Shown here piece by piece: positions 13,781-20,086 of a stretch of 44,275 nt of DNA (position 1 is its first letter; every line of letters starts with the position of its first letter). A model generated the notes under the pieces. That model saw only the letters and a list, made by a program, of their open reading frames with translations, ran no database searches and had not been told where the DNA came from. The stretch covers positions 1-44,275 of IMG/VR virus record IMGVR_UViG_3300042006_000042; one strand, written 5' to 3'. Made by a program: the position numbers and the translations under genes. Source of the stretch: a virus.

Positions 13781-14562
13781 TGGCCGGGGACTGGATCAAA
13801 ATGCGAATCGACCTTCAGACACATCCGAAAGTTTTCCGCATGGTGTCCGCATTGAAAGCGGACAGACTTCGGATCATTGGTGGACTGCACATTGCGTGGA
13901 GCATCTTCGACACCCATTCCGACGACGGTGTGCTGCACGGTTACAGCGTCGATGCGATGGACGCGGTGGTTGGCTGGCCGGGCTTTACCCAGGCCATGAT
14001 CGAAGTGGAATGGGCGTCCGTGCAGGACGATGGAAGCCTTGTAATGCCTCGCTTTGACGAGCACAACGGCGCCAGTGCAAAGCGCCGGGCCAACGACAGC
14101 GAGCGCAAGCGCAACGACCGCAAAAACAACTCTGTCCGCAATGTGTCCGCAAGCGATGCGGACAAAACGCGGACCAGAGAAGAGAAGAGAAGAGAAGAGA
14201 AGAAAGAGCAAGATCAAAAGCATGGTGCTGGCGCACCGGCGAAGTCTGGCAAATTCGACCCACTCACTGCCAAGCCAGAGAACGTCTCTGAAAAGGCGTG
14301 GGCCGACTGGTGCCAGCACCGCAAGGAAATCCGCAAGCCGCTGACCGCCAAGAGCTGTGAGCAGCAGGCCAAGGCGTTGCTGGGCCATGCCGCGCCGGAT
14401 CAGGTGCTCGCCACCTCGATCTCCAACGGCTGGACCGGCATTTTCCCGGACAAGGTCGCCAGCAACGTGCACCCGTTCCCGCAGTCCCGCCACACCGGCT
14501 TCGCTGACCGCGATTACACCTCCGGCCTGAAAATGCGTGAGGACGGCAGCTATGCGCTCTGA
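13780..14562 (+). CDS. Replication initiator (lambda O-like)
   Basis: 260 residues. N-terminal DNA-binding type domain (WIKMRIDLQTHPKVFRMVSA, VVGWPGFTQAMIEVEWASVQ, LVMPRFDEHNG) followed by a highly charged linker with REEKRREEKKEQ (about 132-144) and a C-terminal helical domain (WADWCQHRKEIRKPLTAKSC, ISNGWTGIFPDK) likely to contact the helicase loader. The gene overlaps the DnaC-like gene, as O overlaps P in lambdoid phages. Repeats of TGTCCGC lie inside it, as in lambda O, where the origin is in the gene. The start ATG overlaps the rha stop. Confidence 0.82.
   Translation: MAGDWIKMRIDLQTHPKVFRMVSALKADRLRIIGGLHIAWSIFDTHSDDGVLHGYSVDAMDAVVGWPGFTQAMIEVEWASVQDDGSLVMPRFDEHNGASAKRRANDSERKRNDRKNNSVRNVSASDADKTRTREEKRREEKKEQDQKHGAGAPAKSGKFDPLTAKPENVSEKAWADWCQHRKEIRKPLTAKSCEQQAKALLGHAAPDQVLATSISNGWTGIFPDKVASNVHPFPQSRHTGFADRDYTSGLKMREDGSYAL
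13844..13864. repeat. Dyad TGTCCGC-N7-GCGGACA
   Basis: Perfect 7-bp arms at 13844-13850 and 13858-13864 in the 5' part of the replication gene. Same heptamer as the cluster at 14133-14174. It may be an extra initiator site or autoregulatory operator near the gene start. Chance occurrence from codon use is possible. Confidence 0.45.
14133..14210. other. Candidate replication origin inside initiator gene
   Basis: Four copies of TGTCCGC-type repeat occur in 43 bases: 14133-14140 and 14144-14151 direct, 14157-14164 and 14169-14174 inverted. They are followed at once by a strand-asymmetric purine tract of GAGAA units (about 14176-14205). Iterons next to a distinctive easily opened tract, inside an O-like gene, is the lambda layout. 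Origin activity is inferred. Confidence 0.5.
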
Positions 14563-15358
14563 GCCAGTCCAAGCCACGCCGGAACTGCCGCCGGGCACTC
14601 GCATTCAGCCAGCCGAGTGCGAAACCCACGGTGCCTACGAGCAGCGGGTCTTTCCTGTGCTGGGTCGGGAGCTGAAAAGCAACTGCCCTGAGTGCACTCG
14701 CATCGCCCGCGAGAAGTCCGAAGCCGCCGAGCAAGCCAACAAGGCGATGGAGCTGCGCATGTCCCTCGCTCGCAAGCTGGGCGATGCGCTGATCCCGAAA
14801 CGCTTTACCACTCGCACCTTGGGTAACTACCAGGCCGAGAACGACGGCCAGCGAAAAGCCCTTCGGTTCTGCCAGCACTACGTGCAGATCTTCGACGAGA
14901 TCCTGAAGACCGGTCGCTGCATGGTGCTGATCGGCAAGCCCGGTACCGGGAAAACGCACCTCGGCGCCGGCATGGCCAACGAGCTGTTGCACAACACGTC
15001 TCGCACGGCCGTGTACCGCACTGTCGGCGCAATCCTTCAGGCGATCCGCTCTACGTACGACAAGCACAGCGAACGCAGTGAGGCCGAGATTCTTTCGAGC
15101 CTGATCGATCCCGATCTGCTGGTGCTGGACGAGGTAGGCGTGAGCAAGGAGCAGCCGAGCGACTTCGAGCTGACGACCCTGTTCGCAATCATCAACGGCC
15201 GGTACGAGCAGGAGCGCCCGACGGTGGTGATCTCCAACCTCGAAGCCAGCCAGTTGCCGGCCGCCATGGGTGACCGCTGCGTCGACCGTTTGCGCGAGGG
15301 CGGAATGATCGTGGTCCCGTTCGAATGGGAATCTCAGCGCGGAAAGGAGGGTTTCTGA
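14552..15358 (+). CDS. DnaC-like helicase loader ATPase
   Basis: 268 residues from ATG 14552, inside the end of the initiator gene, with GAGG nine bases upstream. N-terminal zinc-binding pattern (CETHG ... CPEC, about 23-48), then an AAA+ core: Walker A GKPGTGKTH at 128-136, Walker B LLVLDEVG at 189-196, sensor VVISNLEASQ, and a C-terminal arginine-finger region DRLREGG. DnaC-like proteins load the host replicative helicase on phage origins. With the initiator gene it forms an O/P-type replication module. The gene is typical in length for DnaC (about 250). Confidence 0.92.
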   Translation: MRSEPVQATPELPPGTRIQPAECETHGAYEQRVFPVLGRELKSNCPECTRIAREKSEAAEQANKAMELRMSLARKLGDALIPKRFTTRTLGNYQAENDGQRKALRFCQHYVQIFDEILKTGRCMVLIGKPGTGKTHLGAGMANELLHNTSRTAVYRTVGAILQAIRSTYDKHSERSEAEILSSLIDPDLLVLDEVGVSKEQPSDFELTTLFAIINGRYEQERPTVVISNLEASQLPAAMGDRCVDRLREGGMIVVPFEWESQRGKEGF

Positions 15359-15359
15359 C

Positions 15360-15872
15360 ATGACCATCGACAAACAAAAACTCCAGAAGCTGCTGTGGGC
15401 CGAAGCCGCGTCCTACCGTGCCGACTGCGCAGACTGGAAGCGCAACACCGAGGCGCTGCAGGAATTCCTCGGCGAGAAGACTGTGGAGGAGGTGGCGCTT
15501 GAGCTGCTGGCAGAGAACGATCGACTTTCCGCATCGCCGGAGCGCCAGATCATCCGTGCGGCAGTTACCGAAGCGGTGAAAGGGATCGCCGATGCTGCGG
15601 CCGCAGACGCCAAGGCTGGAACGCTCAAGGAGATTGAGCAGCTCAAGGCAGAGGTTGATTCGCTCACCAGAGAAGCCGACAGGCAATACACGACAATTGA
15701 AGCGTATCGCCACGACGCCGAGCGTTATCGGTTCCTTTGCGAAAAATTCGGCGAGACAAAGCTCCCGTGCGCGCTTGAGCGAATCCTTTCTGGCGATCTG
15801 TATGTGGCTGATGGCAAACCATCCATTGATCTGGCAATCGACACAGTCATGAGCAAGGCGGTGCAGCCATGA
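15360..15872 (+). CDS. Hypothetical coiled-coil early protein
   Basis: 170 residues. Helical throughout with heptad-like segments (VEEVALELLAENDRLSASPE, GTLKEIEQLKAEVDSLTREA, DRQYTTIEAYRHDAERYRFL), ending in a compact segment (RILSGDLYVADGKPSIDLAI). The end resembles phage proteins with a DAERYRxL motif seen in several early-region hypotheticals. It starts one base after the DnaC-like stop and overlaps ninB by four bases, so all belong to one operon. Function unknown. Confidence 0.7.
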   Translation: MTIDKQKLQKLLWAEAASYRADCADWKRNTEALQEFLGEKTVEEVALELLAENDRLSASPERQIIRAAVTEAVKGIADAAAADAKAGTLKEIEQLKAEVDSLTREADRQYTTIEAYRHDAERYRFLCEKFGETKLPCALERILSGDLYVADGKPSIDLAIDTVMSKAVQP

Positions 15873-16267
15873 CCGAGTTCGCAATCCGCAGCCAGCGCGA
15901 TATCAGCCGCCTCATGGGCGTCCTGCATGCAACCGACTTCACCAAACCCAAGATCGTGGTCATCAAGGACGAAAAGCGCCCTGACGTCTGCAACCGGAAG
16001 ATGTGGGCAATGCTCAAGGACGTATCCGATCAAGTGGTCTGGCACGGCAAGAAGCTAACCAGTGAAGACTGGAAGTGCCTTTTCAGTGCCTCGCTGGAGA
16101 AGCAGCGTGCGGAGCCAGGCCTCGACGGCGGCTTCGTCGTGATGGCCGTATCGACCCGCAAGCAGTCGCAGAAGTGGTTCAGCGATCTTTTCGAGCTGAT
16201 GCATGCCTTCGGCGCCGAGCATGACGTCCGCTGGACCGAGCAGGACAAGTGGGGAGGGCGCTATTGA
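15869..16267 (+). CDS. ninB: NinB-family recombination protein
   Basis: 132 residues matching NinB (lambda Orf) in size, order and motifs: RDISRLMGVLHATDF, KPKIVVIKDEKRPDVCNRKM, WAMLKDVSDQVVWHGKKLTS and DWKCLFSASLEKQ near the middle, and STRKQSQKWFSDLFELMHAF at the end. NinB binds single-stranded DNA and supplies RecFOR-like mediator functions in recombination. Adjacent to ninG and overlapping both neighbours, it is in the conserved nin block. Confidence 0.93.
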   Translation: MTEFAIRSQRDISRLMGVLHATDFTKPKIVVIKDEKRPDVCNRKMWAMLKDVSDQVVWHGKKLTSEDWKCLFSASLEKQRAEPGLDGGFVVMAVSTRKQSQKWFSDLFELMHAFGAEHDVRWTEQDKWGGRY

Positions 16268-16869
16268 TGCGCACTGCCCTCAAGGATGTGAAGCAGAAAA
16301 CCTGCAAGGCCTGCGGCGAGAAGTTCGCGCCGATGTTCAACACCACGCAGGTGGTGTGCAGCCCGAAATGCGCGCTGGCTCACGCGCCGGCAAACACCGA
16401 GAAAGCCCGCAAGGCGATCAACCAGCGCGACCGCCGCGAGATCCAGGTACGCAAGGAGAAGCTGAAGAGCAGGGCGGATCACCTGCGCGAGGCCCAGTCG
16501 GCCGTGAACGAATATGTCCGCCTGCGTGATGCGCACCTGCCGTGCATCAGCTGCGACTCGATGCCGAACGACAACGACCTGATGACGGGCAGCCGCTGGG
16601 ACGCCGGGCATTACCGATCCGTCGGCGCCTGTCCGGAGCTGCGTTTCGAGCCGCTGAACATCCACCGCCAGTGCGTGAAGTGCAACCGCAACCTGTCCGG
16701 TAACGCGGTCGAGTACCGCATTCGGTTGGTTCAGCGCATCGGCGCCGAAACCGTGGCTTGGCTCGAAGGGCCTCATGAGCCCCGCAAGTACACCGTCGAA
16801 GAAATCAAAACCATCAAGGCCGAATACCGGGCCAAGACCCGCGAACTGAAAAAGGGGCAGGCAGCATGA
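16267..16869 (+). CDS. ninG: NinG (Rap) recombination nuclease
   Basis: 200 residues from ATG 16267, which overlaps ninB TGA (TGATG), with GGAGGG upstream; an in-frame GTG at 16249 lacks a site. Motifs of NinG: Cys cluster CKACGEKFAP and VVCSPKCA near the N-terminus, Lys/Arg helix NQRDRREIQVRKEKLKSRAD, and CISCDSMP ... GHYRSVGA ... NIHRQCVKCN, a zinc site near the centre. Rap is a Holliday-junction/branched DNA endonuclease in lambda. It works with NinB and the Erf/exonuclease pair. Confidence 0.93.
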   Translation: MRTALKDVKQKTCKACGEKFAPMFNTTQVVCSPKCALAHAPANTEKARKAINQRDRREIQVRKEKLKSRADHLREAQSAVNEYVRLRDAHLPCISCDSMPNDNDLMTGSRWDAGHYRSVGACPELRFEPLNIHRQCVKCNRNLSGNAVEYRIRLVQRIGAETVAWLEGPHEPRKYTVEEIKTIKAEYRAKTRELKKGQAA

Positions 16870-17447
16870 AAATCAACTCAGCGCGCCAGGCTTGGCATGA
16901 CTGCAAATACAACCCGGCCCCCGGCCAGACCTCCGACGTCGTCCAGCTCGGCGTCGTAGTGCAGAACACTGAGCGTGGGCCAACGGCAAATCATGCTGTG
17001 CACGGCGCACTTGCTGGGCACATCCAATCAGCAATCGAGCGTCTACATCCGCAGATCCGCGTCTTCGGTGATTTCATGTACGCAGCCGAGCAGAGCGACG
17101 ATATCCGCGAGGCGGCGGAAGAGGTTGTTTTCGTGCTGGTGCAAACTCGATCGCCGCGCATGACGGCCGCGAAGCGGGAGAAGTTGGAATATGTGGTGAA
17201 GGGGATCATGCGCCGGTACCGGTACATGCACCAAGGCGGCCAATCGTCAAACGAGGACCCGCTGGCCAACGCCGAGAAGTTCCGGGCGTGGATGTGGCAG
17301 GTGTACGAGGTGCGGCTGGAATCGTGCAACTGGGAGCGGGATTGGGGCGGTGTAATCCAGCTGATTTTCGAGTGCTGCGAGGATTTGGATCGCCGCGCCT
17401 TGAGCCCGGTTGCCGCCGTTATTTACGAAATGCGCGAGGCCGCTTGA
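16866..17447 (+). CDS. Probable late regulator in Q position
   Basis: 193 residues; starts MKINSARQAWHDCKYNPAPG and overlaps ninG by four bases. Helical segments such as AAEEVVFVLVQTRSPRMTAA, REKLEYVVKGIMRRYRYMHQ, AEKFRAWMWQVYEVRLESCN and WGGVIQLIFECCEDLDRRAL. It does not visibly match the lambda Q sequence, but it is the last gene of the early rightward operon, directly before a promoter-like site, a terminator and the late genes, exactly the place of Q antiterminators. I call it a candidate by position only. Confidence 0.5.
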   Translation: MKINSARQAWHDCKYNPAPGQTSDVVQLGVVVQNTERGPTANHAVHGALAGHIQSAIERLHPQIRVFGDFMYAAEQSDDIREAAEEVVFVLVQTRSPRMTAAKREKLEYVVKGIMRRYRYMHQGGQSSNEDPLANAEKFRAWMWQVYEVRLESCNWERDWGGVIQLIFECCEDLDRRALSPVAAVIYEMREAA

Positions 17448-17454
17448 GGGCCTA

Positions 17455-17483
17455 TTGCGTTCCCGTGCGGCTCATGGCATGAT
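17455..17483 (+). promoter_or_regulatory. Candidate late promoter (pR'-like)
   Basis: TTGCGT (17455-17460), 17 bases, CATGAT (17478-17483), just after the last early gene and about 50 bases before a terminator. In lambdoid phages Q loads on polymerase at such a promoter and reads through the terminator. Match to consensus is modest (3/6 and 4/6). Confidence 0.45.
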
Positions 17484-17532
17484 TTCGCCACTGTTAGAGT
17501 TTTGCCTCCGGCAACTTACTCAATGATCCACG

Positions 17533-17558
17533 AAACCCGGCCATTGCGCCGGGTTTTT
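17533..17558 (+). terminator. Terminator before late genes (tR'-like)
   Basis: AAACCCGGC (17533-17541) pairs with GCCGGGTTT (17548-17556), followed by T (to 17558). It follows the candidate late promoter closely, so late transcription would need antitermination. Confidence 0.85.
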
Positions 17559-17614
17559 CCGTTTCAGGTAATCGCTGCATGTATCATCTCGGCTCCAACC
17601 AAAAGGAGCTTGAT

Positions 17615-17884
17615 ATGACAACGTATACTCTGAGCCATGTCTCGATCGAGTCCATCAAGGACGATGTTGAGCAGTTGAGCGGTAATAGCTACTTGTGGCG
17701 GGTTGAGTGCGAGGGGGAAGTGATCGCCTATTGCATCGAGAAGGCGTTCGCGGATCGGATAACCGACCTGCCATATATTCGCGCTGTGCGTCCAACAGGA
17801 ACCCTGTTTGCCTTCCCGTCGACTGATGCGCCAGTGGCTATCTGCGTGGGGGCTATCAACGAGTTGCTCAGGCAGTCGAAATAA
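17615..17884 (+). CDS. Small hypothetical protein between two terminators
   Basis: 89 residues from ATG 17615, with AAGGAG 8-10 bases upstream. Sequence: MTTYTLSHVSIESIKDDVEQ, SYLWRVECEGEVIAYCIEKA and PTGTLFAFPSTDAPVAICVG; mixed strand/helix, no signal peptide. It stands alone between terminators at 17533-17558 and 17907-17929, the usual arrangement of a moron. I could not find a convincing promoter of its own. No family recognised. Confidence 0.6.
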   Translation: MTTYTLSHVSIESIKDDVEQLSGNSYLWRVECEGEVIAYCIEKAFADRITDLPYIRAVRPTGTLFAFPSTDAPVAICVGAINELLRQSK

Positions 17885-17906
17885 TCAGCATTAACGAATT
17901 TACAAG

Positions 17907-17929
17907 CCCGGCCACCGCGCCGGGTTTTT
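17907..17929 (+). terminator. Terminator after the 89-residue gene
   Basis: CCCGGC (17907-17912) pairs with GCCGGG (17919-17924), then TTTTTA. It follows the stop at 17884 by 22 bases. Confidence 0.85.
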
Positions 17930-18151
17930 ATTGCCTGAAATTCACCTGCAGCCAGGGCAGCCTTCGGGAAGGCCTGGACGTCGATAGCCGGATAGTGCGA
18001 CGCACGGATCAACGCCGGCAGCCCGCGCACCCTGACCTCACAATGCTTTCAGGGTGGCGCGAGACAGGAACAGCGAGATCGATGCAAAGGGGCGTCGACG
18101 CTGGGAAAGTCTTTGGCCGACAGCTCGGAAAGACGAGCGCACCTATTCAGG

Positions 18152-18176
18152 GCCTCTGCATTCGCAGGGGCTTTTT
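18152..18176 (+). terminator. Terminator-like stem upstream of holin
   Basis: GCCTCTGC (18152-18159) pairs with GCAGGGGC (18164-18171) with G-T wobble, then TTTTT (18172-18176). It would end a transcript of the structured region about 90 bases before the holin start. Confidence 0.75.
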
Positions 18177-18264
18177 AGTTTTCGGCTCCCCACACCCATT
18201 GCCCCGAGCTGGGAGTGCAGCGGACGCCGGATTTATCAATCTCCCCAAGGGGGAGGCAACCCGG

Positions 18265-18588
18265 ATGCCAAACATGCCTGACAAGCCAGACACATGGGCC
18301 AAGCTCTGGCTGGCGTTGAGCAATCCGCTAATGGCGGGCGTCATCATGGCCATCACCGTTTGCTTGCTTCGCGTCATCTACGACGGAAAAGAAACCAGCG
18401 TGCGCCGAATCATTTTCGAGGCGCTGATTTGCGGATCGCTGAGTCTGGTCGCGTCCAGCGTTATTGAGTGGATGGCCTGGCCTTCAAGCCTATCGATCGC
18501 CGCCGGAGGGACGATCGGATTCCTCGGCGTGACAGCCATACGCGAACTGGTGACCCGCTTCCTCGGTCGCAAGGCGGATGCCGCATGA
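18265..18588 (+). CDS. Holin
   Basis: 107 residues from ATG 18265 with GGGAGG upstream. Three likely membrane helices: PLMAGVIMAITVCLLRVIY, FEALICGSLSLVASSVIEW and SLSIAAGGTIGFLGVTAI, with a charged C-terminus RFLGRKADAA. This is the design and length of lambda-type (class I) holins, which pool in the inner membrane and open holes at a set time to release the endolysin. Overlaps Rz by four bases. The endolysin itself is not adjacent; a SleB-type hydrolase lies 22 kb downstream. Confidence 0.88.
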   Translation: MPNMPDKPDTWAKLWLALSNPLMAGVIMAITVCLLRVIYDGKETSVRRIIFEALICGSLSLVASSVIEWMAWPSSLSIAAGGTIGFLGVTAIRELVTRFLGRKADAA

Positions 18589-18971
18589 AGACCTTCGCTG
18601 CTGCAATCATCATCGCCCTGGTCGGCCTGCTCCTCATTGGGATTCAGCAGTCCCGCGTCGTCGCCCTTCGCGGGGAGGTGGCATTCGAGGCCAGCGAGAA
18701 GAAGAAGGCGGTCGACGCCAACCTTGAAAGCCAGGCCACGATCACCACCCTGCGCGCCGAAGCCCAGCGCAACGCCGATTACCAGAAAGACCTGAACAAG
18801 CGTTTACAGGCCAGTCAGGCCAAAGCCAGAAAGGCGGAGAAAAACTTTGAAGAACTCAAACGCAACAGCAAGCCTGTTCGTGATTGGGCTGCTCAGCCTC
18901 TGCCTGACGGCCTGCGCGGGAAAGCCGCAAGTGGTAACAAAGACAGCGGCGGTAAGAGTCGAACCCCCTGA
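18585..18971 (+). CDS. Rz-like inner-membrane spanin
   Basis: 128 residues from ATG 18585. One N-terminal membrane helix (TFAAAIIIALVGLLLIGI) then a long periplasmic helix with Ala/Gln/Lys/Arg heptads (EASEKKKAVDANLESQATIT, AQRNADYQKDLNKRLQASQA), ending in a basic region. This matches i-spanins, which connect to an outer-membrane lipoprotein and fuse membranes in the last lysis step. An o-spanin (Rz1) starts inside it in another frame. Confidence 0.88.
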   Translation: MKTFAAAIIIALVGLLLIGIQQSRVVALRGEVAFEASEKKKAVDANLESQATITTLRAEAQRNADYQKDLNKRLQASQAKARKAEKNFEELKRNSKPVRDWAAQPLPDGLRGKAASGNKDSGGKSRTP

Positions 18972-19113
18972 GCTGGTGCCCTGCGAGCGGGTAGCTGATG
19001 AAGACCTCGCCGACAACGGCCAGCTCTGGGAGCTGAAGAACCAAGCCATCAACCTGCTCGACACCTGTGCAGACCAGGTGGACGCGCAGATCAAGCGCAG
19101 CCAGAGCAAGTAG
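18847..19113 (+). CDS. Rz1-like outer-membrane lipoprotein spanin
   Basis: 88 residues, nested in the end of Rz and running past it, in the +1 frame, the classic Rz/Rz1 architecture. From TTG 18847 the start is MKNSNATASLFVIGLLSLCL followed by TAC, a lipobox (L-T-A-C23). TTG has GGAG six bases upstream; a GTG at 18880 is an alternative. The mature part contains Pro (VEPPELVPCERV) as in o-spanins, then a helix to the end. Processed by signal peptidase II and anchored in the outer membrane, it pairs with Rz. Confidence 0.85.
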   Translation: MKNSNATASLFVIGLLSLCLTACAGKPQVVTKTAAVRVEPPELVPCERVADEDLADNGQLWELKNQAINLLDTCADQVDAQIKRSQSK

Positions 19114-19153
19114 GTCGCGACACGTTTCGCGAGAGTGCAAATTGTGTCGCGAC
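19114..19153. repeat. Inverted pair GTCGCGACAC / GTGTCGCGAC
   Basis: Perfect 10-bp arms at 19114-19123 and 19144-19153, spacer 20 bases, with a third TCGCGA at 19127-19132. Located in the 53-base gap before the zinc-ribbon gene. Shares CGCGACACGTTT with 4349 and 13050 sites. Possible operator of the terminase region or a structural site; not seen at other late junctions. Confidence 0.65.
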
Positions 19154-19166
19154 ACTGGAGAAGGGC

Positions 19167-19472
19167 ATGACCGGAAAGATTCTCGAGTTCAAGCCGCAGG
19201 AGGCGCCGCATTCGGCCGGCGAGGCCATCTGCTCGAACTGTAAGCATGAGTGGGTGGCTGTAGCGCCCGCTGGATGCCGCAATCTCGAATGCCCGTCCTG
19301 CAGCTCTCACCGTGGAGTCTTCAAGTGGCCGTACGGCCCGAGCGAGGGAGAGGAGGGCTACCAGTGCAACTGTGGCTCCGACGACTTCTTAATCATGCGT
19401 CGTGGCACCCAAGCGAACGGCGCTGTGTTCTGCCGAGGCTGTGGCACAGAGGCCACTGGCTGGTTCCAATAA
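19167..19472 (+). CDS. Small zinc-ribbon phage protein
   Basis: 101 residues with four Cys pairs: CSNCKHEW and CPSCSSHRG (first ribbon, about 22-48), CNCGSDDF and CRGCGTEATGW (second, about 67-99). Soluble, no helices. It lies between spanin genes and terminase, where many Pseudomonas phages carry such a gene, and overlaps nothing. Two zinc ribbons suggest binding to nucleic acid or to the terminase, but this is not shown. The start follows GGAGAAGGGC. Confidence 0.75.
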   Translation: MTGKILEFKPQEAPHSAGEAICSNCKHEWVAVAPAGCRNLECPSCSSHRGVFKWPYGPSEGEEGYQCNCGSDDFLIMRRGTQANGAVFCRGCGTEATGWFQ

Positions 19473-19485
19473 TCAAGGATTCCCC

Positions 19486-20085
19486 ATGACAACCAAGCAA
19501 CCCGACTGGGAGGCGATCGAACGAGCCTACCGGGCGGGTTCGCTTTCCATACGAACCATCGCTGAACGCCAAGGCGTGAGCGACACCGCAATCAGGAAGA
19601 AAGCCAAAGCCCTTGGATGGGCTAGAGACCTTTCTGACCAAGTGCGGAAAGAGGTTCGCAGCAAGCTGGTTCGCGGAGAGGTTCGCAACGACCAAGGCGC
19701 GAACTGCGAACTAGATGCAGAGATCATCGAAGAGGCCGCCGAGGAAGGCGCCCGGGTGGTTCGCAGCCACCGGCGAGACATTCGCAAGGCGACGAATCTT
19801 GCGAACCTGCTGATGGATGATCTGTTGTCGACCATTCAGCGCCGCGAAGAGATCGAAGAGGATATCGAGGCCGAGACCTCCGAAGACAACAACGGTATGC
19901 GCCGCGCCTCAATGCTCGCCGCCGTCTCGCTGCCCAGCAATTCCAAAACACTGTTCCAGCTTTCCTCTGCAATGAAGAACCTGCAGGTTCTGGAGCGTCA
20001 GGCCTACAGCCTGGACGAGAAGGAGAAGACGGACGAAGCCGACGAACTCTCGAAGATGATGGACGAACTATCGAAGGACGCCTGA
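19486..20085 (+). CDS. Terminase small subunit
   Basis: 199 residues from ATG 19486. N-terminal helix-turn-helix (WEAIERAYRAGSLSIRTIAE, RQGVSDTAIRKKAKALGWAR), then a long helical region (EIIEEAAEEGARVVRSHRRD) and an acidic C-terminus (ADELSKMMDELSKDA). A recognition subunit of this layout binds the packaging site and recruits the large subunit. It is directly followed by the terminase large gene (1 base gap), and belongs to the HTH (DUF1804-like) class. The pac or cos site is not identified here. Confidence 0.88.
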   Translation: MTTKQPDWEAIERAYRAGSLSIRTIAERQGVSDTAIRKKAKALGWARDLSDQVRKEVRSKLVRGEVRNDQGANCELDAEIIEEAAEEGARVVRSHRRDIRKATNLANLLMDDLLSTIQRREEIEEDIEAETSEDNNGMRRASMLAAVSLPSNSKTLFQLSSAMKNLQVLERQAYSLDEKEKTDEADELSKMMDELSKDA

Positions 20086-20086
20086 C

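Larger units (their letters stand above)
17885..18264 (+). other. Structured untranslated region before the holin
   Basis: No gene of its own: the only frame passing through it merges into the holin without a start site. Contents in order: a terminator (17907-17929), a hairpin with CCAGG/CCTGG and GCCTT/AAGGC stems (17952-17977), a hairpin with CGCG-CACCCTG / CAGGGTG-g-CGCG stems (18024-18061), and a terminator-like stem (18152-18176). The holin ribosome site GGGAGG comes just before its ATG. This may be a leader or small RNA. Confidence 0.6.

Noticed and set aside
17995-18264. N-terminal extension of the holin
   Set aside because: Lacks a ribosome site, runs through strong hairpins and a terminator; ATG 18265 has GGGAGG.
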